A stretch of 7,038 bases of DNA from Allobaculum sp. (GTDB lineage: Bacteria > Bacillota_I > Bacilli_A > Erysipelotrichales > Erysipelotrichaceae), in NCBI GenBank assembly GCA_014803815.1, contig JAAVAY010000130.1:1-7038 (forward strand), read 5' to 3'. The translations under genes were made by a program, and so were the position numbers. The notes below the pieces were generated by a model. It was not told the origin of the DNA. It worked only from the letters and a program-made list of their open reading frames with translations, and searched no databases. This document shows, one piece after another, positions 1-5,280 of the stretch. The first letter of the stretch is position 1; each line of letters begins with the position of its first letter.

Positions 1-354
1 GTAGAAGTTATTCTTCCTGCTAACGAAGAAATGGACATTACCATCAATGGCCAACCCGCTACTCTTCTCGTGGCAGATTCTACTGATGCAGCTGTAGAAA
101 AACACGTTCCTGATGTAAAAGTAGAAGATGGAAAAGTAAAAGTTCAAGTGGGTTCCACGGCTCATCCAATGCTTCCTGCCCACTGGATTACTAACATTTG
201 GATGGAATATCCTGATGGTAGCGTAGAAAAAGCAACTTTGCTTCCTGGTGAAGAACCTGTAGCTGAATTCGCTCTCAAAGGTGGAAACGGAACTGCTACG
301 GTTTACGAATACTGCAACTTACACGGTCTTTGGAAAAAAGACATCGAAATCTAA
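1..354 (+). CDS. Superoxide reductase, desulfoferrodoxin family (5' end outside window)
   Basis: This is the C-terminal part (117 residues visible, open to the left edge) of a superoxide reductase, which reduces superoxide to hydrogen peroxide in the cytoplasm of anaerobes without making oxygen. The catalytic iron site of the family is four His and one Cys, and all are present: H35 in EKHVP, H55 and H61 in HPMLPAHW, and C105 and H108 in EYCNLHGLWK (fragment numbering). The conserved E33-K34 pair before the first His is also there. Upstream of this domain, desulfoferrodoxins carry a small rubredoxin-like domain ending in CCGQPMxLL; here the aligned stretch is ITINGQPATLL, so the CysCys pair is absent. 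That suggests a class III-like enzyme with a vestigial N-terminal domain, as known from Treponema. An internal ATG at 31 is in frame, but the sequence before it still matches the family, so the true start is to the left. A terminator follows directly. Confidence 0.93.
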   Translation, partial: VEVILPANEEMDITINGQPATLLVADSTDAAVEKHVPDVKVEDGKVKVQVGSTAHPMLPAHWITNIWMEYPDGSVEKATLLPGEEPVAEFALKGGNGTATVYEYCNLHGLWKKDIEI

Positions 355-360
355 TCCCCC

Positions 361-384
361 AAAAGCAGCGTAAGCTGCTTTTTT
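361..384 (+). terminator. Rho-independent terminator of the superoxide reductase gene
   Basis: A perfect stem, AAAAGCAGC (361-369) with GCTGCTTTT (374-382), closes a GTAA loop and runs into a T-tract of six. It starts 6 bases after the stop codon. Confidence 0.9.
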
Positions 385-417
385 GTTGATCAAAAGGAGT
401 TCTTTTCCTTTCAGGCT

Positions 418-446
418 TTCAAACGGCTTTTTAAAGATTCTATAGG
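418..446 (+). promoter_or_regulatory. Weak candidate promoter for the coiled-coil protein gene
   Basis: TTCAAA (418-423) and TATAGG (441-446) are 17 bases apart, each matching 4 of 6 consensus positions. A CATAAT at 447-452 is a better -10 but has no good -35 partner. Since a terminator lies upstream at 361-384, some promoter must lie in 385-465; this is the best candidate I see. Confidence 0.3.
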
Positions 447-482
447 CATAATAGAGAAAAGAAAGTGGGAGGTTTGAATTGT

Positions 483-1082
483 ATGGAAGAAAATAAAGCT
501 CCAATCGAAGAAACAAAAGAAACAACAACGACTCCAGATGAAAAATTAGCGGGTCCTGCTAAAAACCCTATTAAGGAAGCGGAAGCAGCTATCTCCAAAG
601 TGGAAACTGAAGCTAAAGAACGGGAAGCTAAATTTAAAGAAGAAATGGATGCGAAGTTTAAATCATTAAGTGAAAAAGTCGAAGCTGACCAAGAAAAAGC
701 TGCGGAAAAAATTCACAAAGAGCTTCAAATCGATCGCTCTAACATTGAAAAATTGCAAGATCAAATCAATGCGAAAGCCAAAGAAGCTCAAGAAAACTTT
801 GATCGCACTTCCCGTCGTACGGGCGAAGAATTAGAACAAGTTGCCAGCAAAGTAAACAGAGAAGCGGAAAAATTGGGTGACAAGCTTGCAAGCAATCACA
901 ATGAATTCTCTCAAAAAGCTAGCGATGCTTATAACACTTTACGTGAAAATGCCTATACCCAAGTAGATGATTTTGCTTTAGAAATGCAAAGCGATCCCAC
1001 AAAGGCCTTTACCGAAGTGGTAAAAGTGGTCTTGATGTGCATCGGTGTGATTGCTATTCTCAAAGAGATCTTCCGTCATTAA
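483..1082 (+). CDS. Charged coiled-coil protein with a C-terminal membrane anchor, function unknown
   Basis: I do not recognise a named family. The 199 residues fall into three parts. Residues 1-30 are an acidic, Thr-rich disordered head. About 31-165 is a Glu/Lys/Ala-rich helical region with heptad-like spacing, probably a long coiled coil. Residues 178-193 are a short hydrophobic segment (core VVLMCIGVIAIL) flanked by K181 and K194, five residues from the end. This suggests a tail-anchored protein with its body in the cytoplasm; there is no signal peptide. A GTG at 465 extends the frame by six codons, but it overlaps the ribosome binding site GGGAGG (467-472), which sits 10 bases before ATG 483, so I chose ATG 483. 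It stands between two terminators and is probably monocistronic. It resembles in style the YtxH or apolipoprotein-like helical envelope proteins, but such similarity is compositional and weak. Confidence 0.85.
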   Translation: MEENKAPIEETKETTTTPDEKLAGPAKNPIKEAEAAISKVETEAKEREAKFKEEMDAKFKSLSEKVEADQEKAAEKIHKELQIDRSNIEKLQDQINAKAKEAQENFDRTSRRTGEELEQVASKVNREAEKLGDKLASNHNEFSQKASDAYNTLRENAYTQVDDFALEMQSDPTKAFTEVVKVVLMCIGVIAILKEIFRH

Positions 1083-1094
1083 TTTCTTGGATTT

Positions 1095-1128
1095 AAAACG
1101 CCTTAGACCTCTCTAAGGCGTTTTCTTC
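1095..1128 (+). terminator. Rho-independent terminator after the coiled-coil protein gene
   Basis: A perfect 13-bp stem (1095-1107 with 1112-1124, core ACGCCTTAGA/TCTAAGGCGT) closes a CCTC loop and is followed by TTTTCTTC. It begins 12 bases after the stop codon. Confidence 0.93.
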
Positions 1129-1246
1129 TATTTCTCCATTTTTTCTTTCTAAAAAAAAAGAGTAGGAAGTTAAGGAAAAGAAAAAAGAAAAAGGAAGAAA
1201 AGGACAGCGGCTTGAGCCTCTTTTCAAACGAGGCGAGGAAACGAAT

Positions 1247-1275
1247 TTGACCGAATACGGTTGTCTTAGCATAAT
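1247..1275 (+). promoter_or_regulatory. Sigma-A-type promoter for the 381-residue protein gene
   Basis: TTGACC (1247-1252) and CATAAT (1270-1275) are exactly 17 bases apart, each matching 5 of 6 consensus positions. Transcription would start near 1282, giving a leader of about 50 bases. Between the upstream terminator and this promoter (1129-1246) the sequence is A/T-rich with purine runs, and I see no gene in it. Confidence 0.72.
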
Positions 1276-1294
1276 TGAAAAGAACTTCCATCCG

Positions 1295-1317
1295 CATTTC
1301 TTTTCCAAAAAGAAATG
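1295..1317 (+). promoter_or_regulatory. Perfect hairpin in the leader just before the ribosome binding site
   Basis: CATTTCTTTT (1295-1304) pairs perfectly with AAAAGAAATG (1308-1317) across a 3-base loop. It lies between the predicted transcription start and the AAGGAGG at 1322-1328, ending 4 bases before it. It has no T-tract, so it is not a terminator. It may stabilise the mRNA 5' region or affect ribosome access. Confidence 0.5.
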
Positions 1318-1333
1318 GTGCAAGGAGGCTTAG

Positions 1334-2479
1334 ATGCCTAAAACGAAGCGAAAGGGCTTTAAAGCCCACAAGAAAAAAAAGTTCGTTTCTTCCTTGCCTC
1401 GGCAAGAAGATCCGATTCAAGAAAGGAAAACCATGGCCAGTATATCTGATGTGAAAGCTTGGAAAGAGATTCTCAACGAACTTAAGTCGAGTAGCGAACA
1501 AAATGAAGTTGTGATTAGTGAAATAAAAGAGGAGATTGCGTTGCAAGAACAACGCAATAAACAAGAAGTCCAAAAACAATATGAACAATTGCGTGAGCAG
1601 ACACAAGCACTTGAAAACTTGCTTCAAACGCTTAAAACTGGAACCTTGTTCTCCCTTCCCTCTGACCAGGATACCTTAAGCTCCTTTGAGCAGACTCTCA
1701 ATGAACGCCTTGAATTCTCCCGCCAGTTGATGGAAGATGCTAAAACTCTTCTCGATAGCCAAACTACAGCGACAGAGACACTCGAAAAATTACGCAATGG
1801 CAGTCGTCGCGAACGCAATCGGAGCCTACTGCGTACTAGTACCAATAAGGAGCAACTCTCTAAGGAAGATCGAGAAGCCAAAGCAGCGCAAAGTTTAACC
1901 GCTATTGCCAATATTTCCACGACAGGCTTTCCCAGTTTAAATGAAGACAATGAATCTCATGAGTCCTCCCCAAGTGTTAGTACCAAAGAGGCTAAAATCA
2001 TCCGCCGTAATAACCGCACTTCGCAAACCCAAAGCCAAGATCAAAAAGCCCTACCAATGCGAACCAATTCTTCAAGTGTTGCTAAAGCGAGTAAATCTTC
2101 ATGGGAAAATCGCTTAAGTAACAATCAAGAAGAACTCGCAGTCAGAGCTAAATTCCCACGCCAAGCATTGCTCGGAAACTGGATTCATTATTTCAGCAAG
2201 GATATGTTTACTTGTCAATGCTTCTGGGACGACAGTGAATTTAAAGAGTATGACTTTAAAAACAACGAATTGGTCGAAGAGCGCAGTGGAAAATTTCATG
2301 TCAAAGATGGAAAGGTGTACATGGATTATGATGAAGGAAGTCAAGCCATCTACACTGTGACGGGATATTCCAATGACTGCTTGGATTATTTGATTAACCG
2401 CACTCCCATTCGCTTTGACTATATGCCTGAAGAGCTCTTAAATAACTTATTGGAAAATACGTCCCATTATGCCAATTAA
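1334..2479 (+). CDS. Basic coiled-coil protein with a C-terminal lipocalin-like domain, function unknown
   Basis: I cannot name this 381-residue protein. The N-terminus (1-17) is strongly basic (KTKRKGFKAHKKKK) and is not a signal peptide, so it may contact nucleic acid or membrane phosphates. About 38-102 is a Glu/Gln-rich coiled coil, and 115-155 a second helical stretch. Residues 155-275 are Ser/Asn/Thr/Arg-rich and look disordered. From about 278 to 362 comes a compact beta-rich domain with alternating hydrophobic strands: it opens LLGNWIHYF, continues through YDFKNNELVEE, a GKFHVKDGKVYMDYD pair and IYTVTGY, and ends DCLDYLI. The GxW opening and strand order resemble small lipocalin-like (calycin) domains; that is inference. 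It has three Cys (294, 296, 349). AAGGAGG (1322-1328) five bases before ATG 1334 fixes the start; the in-frame ATG at 1433 lacks such a site. It has its own promoter and looks monocistronic. Confidence 0.85.
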   Translation: MPKTKRKGFKAHKKKKFVSSLPRQEDPIQERKTMASISDVKAWKEILNELKSSSEQNEVVISEIKEEIALQEQRNKQEVQKQYEQLREQTQALENLLQTLKTGTLFSLPSDQDTLSSFEQTLNERLEFSRQLMEDAKTLLDSQTTATETLEKLRNGSRRERNRSLLRTSTNKEQLSKEDREAKAAQSLTAIANISTTGFPSLNEDNESHESSPSVSTKEAKIIRRNNRTSQTQSQDQKALPMRTNSSSVAKASKSSWENRLSNNQEELAVRAKFPRQALLGNWIHYFSKDMFTCQCFWDDSEFKEYDFKNNELVEERSGKFHVKDGKVYMDYDEGSQAIYTVTGYSNDCLDYLINRTPIRFDYMPEELLNNLLENTSHYAN

Positions 2480-2480
2480 A

Positions 2481-2531
2481 GCGATGGCTTTTTCAAACGT
2501 CTTATTTTTTGAAGAAAACTCATCGCATTTT
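2481..2531 (+). terminator. Probable terminator: long imperfect stem-loop after the 381-residue gene
   Basis: GCGATG (2481-2486) pairs with CATCGC (2521-2526). Inside, TTTTTCAAA (2489-2497) pairs with TTTGAA and AAA (2508-2517) around one bulged G at 2514. A short ATTTTG follows, so the T-tract is weak. It begins right after the stop codon. Confidence 0.5.
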
Positions 2532-2575
2532 GATTCGTATTGAGATTTCATAGAGATCTTCTTTTTGACTTTTTC

Positions 2576-2587
2576 CCCTCTAGAGGG
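2576..2587. repeat. Perfect 12-bp palindrome upstream of the small CGCGC protein promoter
   Basis: CCCTCTAGAGGG reads identically on both strands and ends 8 bases before the -35 box of the next gene, a position where an operator or activator site would be expected. A 9-base direct repeat, GAGATTTCA, also flanks this area (2542-2550 and 2601-2609). No regulator can be named. Confidence 0.4.
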
Positions 2588-2595
2588 CGGATTAT

Positions 2596-2624
2596 TTGGC
2601 GAGATTTCAAAATACTGCTATAGT
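2596..2624 (+). promoter_or_regulatory. Promoter with extended -10 for the 90-residue protein gene
   Basis: TTGGCG (2596-2601) and TATAGT (2619-2624) are 17 bases apart, and a TG at 2616-2617 gives an extended -10 (TGCTATAGT). Transcription would start near 2631, about 28 bases before the start codon. Confidence 0.75.
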
Positions 2625-2658
2625 AAGCGTGTACAGTAAATGTAAGGAGGCTAACCTC

Positions 2659-2931
2659 ATGGCTGATTTTTTTAAAAAAGTGGAAGATAAAATTCTGGAA
2701 GCTGAAGTTCGTCACGACGAACGCGTTATCGAAAAGAAACGTGAAGATTTGAATGAACATGTAGTGGAAGAAGGCTACGACAAAACTGGCATGATGAAAG
2801 ATCTTCGTAAAGACGAAATCTCTCATGATGAAAAAGTAATCGCTCGTAAAGAAGCGGACGCTGCAAAACACGACGAAAAAATCAAATCCAACGAACAAGC
2901 TATTTGCGGTTGTGGATGCGATAAGAAATAG
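2659..2931 (+). CDS. Small charged helical protein with HDE repeats and a CGCGC tail, function unknown
   Basis: A 90-residue soluble protein of no family I can name. It is almost entirely charged and probably helical, with a repeated motif: RHDERVIEKKRED at 18-30, SHDEKVIARKEAD at 55-67 and KHDEKIK at 70-76. His residues at 19/34 and 56/71 are 15 apart. The C-terminus is ICGCGCDKK, three Cys at 83, 85 and 87 separated by single Gly, which suggests metal or thiol chemistry, for example a metal-binding or redox-sensing tail; this is inference. An in-frame TTG at 2596 would add 21 residues, but it lies on the -35 box. AAGGAGG (2644-2650) eight bases before ATG 2659 fixes the start. The GAGG of that site can pair with CCTC (2655-2658) in a small 4-bp hairpin. 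It is monocistronic, with a strong promoter and terminator, so it is probably well expressed. Confidence 0.85.
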   Translation: MADFFKKVEDKILEAEVRHDERVIEKKREDLNEHVVEEGYDKTGMMKDLRKDEISHDEKVIARKEADAAKHDEKIKSNEQAICGCGCDKK

Positions 2932-2951
2932 TTCTCAATCTTTTGGTGATT

Positions 2952-2978
2952 AAACCGCCTCATAGGCGGTTTTTTTTT
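2952..2978 (+). terminator. Strong rho-independent terminator after the small CGCGC protein gene
   Basis: AACCGCCT (2953-2960) pairs with AGGCGGTT (2964-2971) across a 3-base CAT loop and runs into nine T (2970-2978). Confidence 0.95.
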
Positions 2979-3031
2979 CGATGTTTTCTGAAACTTTTAT
3001 GGAAACTCCTCTTCAATTTATCCCAAAGAAT

Positions 3032-3059
3032 TTCAGAGTTGTGGGCAATTGTGTAAAAT
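3032..3059 (+). promoter_or_regulatory. Candidate promoter of the ABC importer operon
   Basis: TTCAGA (3032-3037, 4 of 6 matches) and TAAAAT (3054-3059, 5 of 6) are 16 bases apart. Transcription would begin near 3066, exactly where the first helix of the structured leader (GCATTGA, 3066-3072) starts, which supports the assignment. Between the upstream terminator and here (2979-3031) I see nothing else. Confidence 0.5.
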
Positions 3060-3216
3060 TAGAGCGCATTGATTTTCATTTGTGGCCTATTCAAAGCCTC
3101 TTTTGAATGCTTTAGACCGTTCAATGCACAACAGTTTTATCGTGTAGAGATAAATCGTTGTTTTTACTTTGCAGGAGAAAAAAACCAAAAAAGCAGAGAA
3201 GAAAGGAAAGCTCGCA

Positions 3217-3282
3217 ATGACCTGCAAAGTCGTATCTCTCTTGTCTAAGAAAAACGCTGGCTACGTTTTTTCTTTTTTTTAA
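3217..3282 (+). CDS. Possible 21-codon leader peptide overlapping the attenuator
   Basis: An ATG at 3217 opens a 21-codon frame that starts MTCKVVSLL and ends AGYVFSFF, closing at TAA 3280-3282. It has a good ribosome binding site, AAAGGA (3202-3207), nine bases upstream and lying in the A-rich loop of helix P5, so it should be accessible. Translation would melt the 3' strand of P5 and run through the terminator hairpin. The last six codons hold one Tyr and three Phe, fitting the aromatic amino acid theme of the downstream transporter, but the Phe codons are simply the T-tract read in frame, so this may be coincidence. Its stop is 25 bases before the lipoprotein ATG, close enough for reinitiation. 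It could also be a chance ORF. Confidence 0.4.
   Translation: MTCKVVSLLSKKNAGYVFSFF
3247..3280 (+). terminator. Intrinsic terminator inside the operon leader (attenuator)
   Basis: AAGAAAAACG (3247-3256) pairs with CGTTTTTTCTT (3264-3274) around one bulged T, with a 7-base CTGGCTA loop, and continues into a T-run to 3280. The stem is A/U-rich with only a few G-C pairs, so termination may be partial or condition-dependent. It lies between the candidate promoter and the first structural gene, with no promoter after it, so operon expression must read through. Confidence 0.65.
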
Positions 3283-3307
3283 AACTATTGCGAGTTGATT
3301 GTTGTTT

Positions 3308-4333
3308 ATGAAACTGATTCATTCTTTTTCAACTGCTTTGCTCGGAGCCGCTTTATTGATGGCGGGATGTTCTTCCGATACAAGCACAACTTCTTCCACT
3401 TCCTCCACAGCGAAAAGTGATGCCGTAAGCAATGAAAGTGAAGTGACTATCGGTATTTTACAATATGTCGAACATCCCGCTTTGGATGCTGCTACTGAAG
3501 GATTTGAAGACTACTTAAAAGACAATGGCTATGCGGATGCCAAAATCGATTTTAAATCTGCTCAAGGTGAAATCGCTAACTGCACCTCTATTGCTCAAAA
3601 ATTTGTCAACGATGATGTGAGCTTAATTTTTGCGGTGGCTACTCCTGCAGCCCAAGCAGCAGCCAATGAAACCAAAGATATCCCTATCGTTCTTTCCGCT
3701 GTTACCGATCCTGCGGATTCGGGTTTAGTAAAATCCAATGAAGAACCAGGTGGGAATGTCACTGGAAGTTCTGATTTAACTCCCGTGGAAGCCCAATTCG
3801 ATTTGTTACAAGAAATCTTACCTGATGTAAAAACCATTGGTCTGCTTTACTGCAACGCCGAAGCCAACTCCGTATTCCAAATTAATTTGGCCAAAGAACA
3901 ATGCGAAGAACGTGGATTAGAGTATAAAGAAGCCAGTGTAACGGACTCCAATCAAATTCAACAAGTTGTAGAATCTCTCAATGGCAAAGTGGATGCCATT
4001 TATGTTCCAACCGATAATATGATGGCCGAAAGTATGGCTACGGTTACTCAAGCCGCTTCCCAATATGGTATTCCTTGCATCGTGGGAGAAGAAGGAATGG
4101 TTGAAAATGGTGGATTGGCCACTTATGGCATTAATTATTATGAATTAGGTCAATTGGCTGGTGCTCAAGCTGTAGCCATTTTAAAAGATGGAGATAAACC
4201 AGCGGAGATGGCGATTGCCTACTTGCCTGCCGATCAATGCACTTTAACTATCAACAAAAAGACGGCTGAAACCTTGAATCTTGATATTCCACAATCTGTC
4301 TTAGACCGTGCCACTGTTGTAGGGGAAGAATAA
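3308..4333 (+). CDS. ABC importer substrate-binding lipoprotein (TrpX-like, COG2984 family)
   Basis: This is the solute receptor of an ABC importer, 341 residues, anchored outside the membrane. A signal peptide (1-20) ends in the lipobox LMAG before C21, which would be lipidated, followed by a Ser/Thr-rich linker to about residue 45. The periplasmic-binding-protein fold then starts VTIGILQYVEHPALD, with family-typical blocks ATPAAQAA (111-118), VTDPADSGLV (132-141), PGGNVTGSSD (147-156), YVPTDN (232-237) and GEEGMVENGG leading to YGINYYELG (260-281). Known members bind aromatic amino acids (streptococcal TrpX, C. difficile tyrosine-binding CD0873); the ligand here cannot be read from sequence. 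ATG 3308 gives a normal signal peptide; TTG codons at 3299 and 3302 are in frame. There is no good ribosome binding site, only GCGAG 13 bases upstream. The stop overlaps the permease ATG (TAATG). Confidence 0.93.
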   Translation: MKLIHSFSTALLGAALLMAGCSSDTSTTSSTSSTAKSDAVSNESEVTIGILQYVEHPALDAATEGFEDYLKDNGYADAKIDFKSAQGEIANCTSIAQKFVNDDVSLIFAVATPAAQAAANETKDIPIVLSAVTDPADSGLVKSNEEPGGNVTGSSDLTPVEAQFDLLQEILPDVKTIGLLYCNAEANSVFQINLAKEQCEERGLEYKEASVTDSNQIQQVVESLNGKVDAIYVPTDNMMAESMATVTQAASQYGIPCIVGEEGMVENGGLATYGINYYELGQLAGAQAVAILKDGDKPAEMAIAYLPADQCTLTINKKTAETLNLDIPQSVLDRATVVGEE

Positions 4334-5280
4334 TGTCCATTCTTTACTCTTTAGAAGGAGCCATTGGCCAAGGAATTCTTTGGGGAATTATGGCTCTAGG
4401 GGTTTACATTACGTTTCGCCTTTTGGATTTTGCAGATCTAACTGTAGATGGCTCGTTTGCCACGGGAGGAGCTGTAGCGGCTGTTTTGGTCGTCATGGGG
4501 GTCAATTCCTATTTGGCGGTGTTAATTGCCATGATTTGTGGCTTTTTGGCTGGAGCTGTGACCGGCTTTTTCAACACGGTATGCAAAATTCCTCCCATTT
4601 TAGCAGGAATTTTATCCCAAATCGGTTTATACTCCATCAACTTAATCATTATGGGCCAATCCAACATTCCACTTTTAAATTACCCCAATATGTTTAATAC
4701 CTTAGCTCAATCGATTCCAGCTCTAGGTTGGATTACGCCTCAAACACTCTCTATCATTGCCATTGGTCTTTTGTTTGTCGTAGTCACAATTGCTCTTCTT
4801 TACTGGTTTTTTGGAACAGAACTTGGGATGTCGATTCGTGCTACAGGAAACAATCCTCATATGGTTCGAGCGAATGGCGTGTCTACCAACTGGACTACGA
4901 TGGTGGCTTTAATGCTTTCCAATGGTTTGATTGCGATGTCAGGTGCGCTTGTTTGTCAACAACAAGGCTATGCTGATGTCAAGATGGGAATTGGAGCCAT
5001 CGTTATGGCCTTAGCTTCCATCGTCATTGGGGAAACGATCTTTGGTCGGCAAGGAGGCTTTTTGCGTCGTTTAGCCTCTATCGTGATCGGAAGTGTTCTT
5101 TATCGCATTATCGTATCCATTGTTTTACAACTTGGCTTAAATCCAGATAACTTAAAACTCTTTACCGCTTTACTTGTGGCTGTGGCTTTGAGCATTCCTG
5201 TAATGCTGGAATCTCGTGCCCAAACTGCCGCTTATAAACGCTTAACTGCGGCGGTCGAAGATGTGGAGGACAAATTTTAA
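4333..5280 (+). CDS. ABC importer permease (TrpY-like, COG4120 family)
   Basis: This 315-residue membrane protein forms the transport channel for the solute bound by the upstream lipoprotein. It has about eight or nine hydrophobic segments, roughly at 10-30, 45-80, 88-108, 138-160, 188-208, 218-235, 245-266 and 275-292. The early motif DFADLTVDGSFATGGAV (32-48) and the cytoplasmic loop GTELGMSIRATGNNPHMVRANG (about 161-182), which docks on the ATPase, are typical of the branched-chain-type permease fold (BPD_transp_2) and of this subfamily. Length is normal for the family. It starts at the ATG overlapping the lipoprotein stop by one base, with AGGGGAA (4321-4327) five bases upstream, and its own stop overlaps the ATPase ATG, so the three proteins are translationally coupled. 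A single permease gene suggests a homodimeric channel. Confidence 0.95.
   Translation: MSILYSLEGAIGQGILWGIMALGVYITFRLLDFADLTVDGSFATGGAVAAVLVVMGVNSYLAVLIAMICGFLAGAVTGFFNTVCKIPPILAGILSQIGLYSINLIIMGQSNIPLLNYPNMFNTLAQSIPALGWITPQTLSIIAIGLLFVVVTIALLYWFFGTELGMSIRATGNNPHMVRANGVSTNWTTMVALMLSNGLIAMSGALVCQQQGYADVKMGIGAIVMALASIVIGETIFGRQGGFLRRLASIVIGSVLYRIIVSIVLQLGLNPDNLKLFTALLVAVALSIPVMLESRAQTAAYKRLTAAVEDVEDKF

Larger units (their letters stand above)
3066..3307 (+). promoter_or_regulatory. Structured leader RNA of the ABC importer operon, possible attenuator or riboswitch
   Basis: This gene-free leader is dense in complementary segments. P1: GCATTGA (3066-3072) with TCAATGC (3121-3127). Inside it, P2 pairs GG (3084-3085) and CTA (3087-3089) with TAGACC (3113-3118), and P3 pairs TTCAAA (3090-3095) with TTTGAA (3102-3107). 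P4: ACAAC (3128-3132) with GTTGT (3157-3161) and TTTATC (3136-3141) with GATAAA (3149-3154). P5: ACTTTGCAGG (3166-3175) with CCTGCAAAGT (3221-3230), perfect over 10 bp. An alternative to P4 is AGAGATA (3146-3152) with TATCTCT (3233-3239). A terminator follows before the structural genes. I looked for the T-box consensus (GGGTGGnACCGCG) and for common riboswitch cores and found none. Pairings are by eye and no energies were calculated. Confidence 0.55.

Noticed and set aside
465..482. GTG start six codons upstream for the tail-anchored coiled-coil protein
   Set aside because: The GTG overlaps the GGGAGG ribosome binding site that serves ATG 483.
1103..1627. 174-residue minus-strand reading frame rich in Phe and Leu
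   Set aside because: It runs antisense through a terminator, a promoter and the start of the 1334-2479 gene. Its composition is what purine-rich + strand sequence gives when read backwards, and I see no ribosome binding site.
2596..2658. TTG-initiated 21-residue N-terminal extension of the small Cys-tail protein
   Set aside because: The TTG coincides with the -35 box, it has no ribosome binding site, and AAGGAGG is well placed for ATG 2659.
2548..2898. 116-residue minus-strand frame opposite the small Cys-tail gene
   Set aside because: It is a shadow of the charged + strand gene: a Phe-rich product without a recognisable start signal.
3066..3307. T-box riboswitch upstream of the importer operon
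   Set aside because: Expected from the transporter family, but there is no GGGTGGnACCGCG-like sequence before the terminator.
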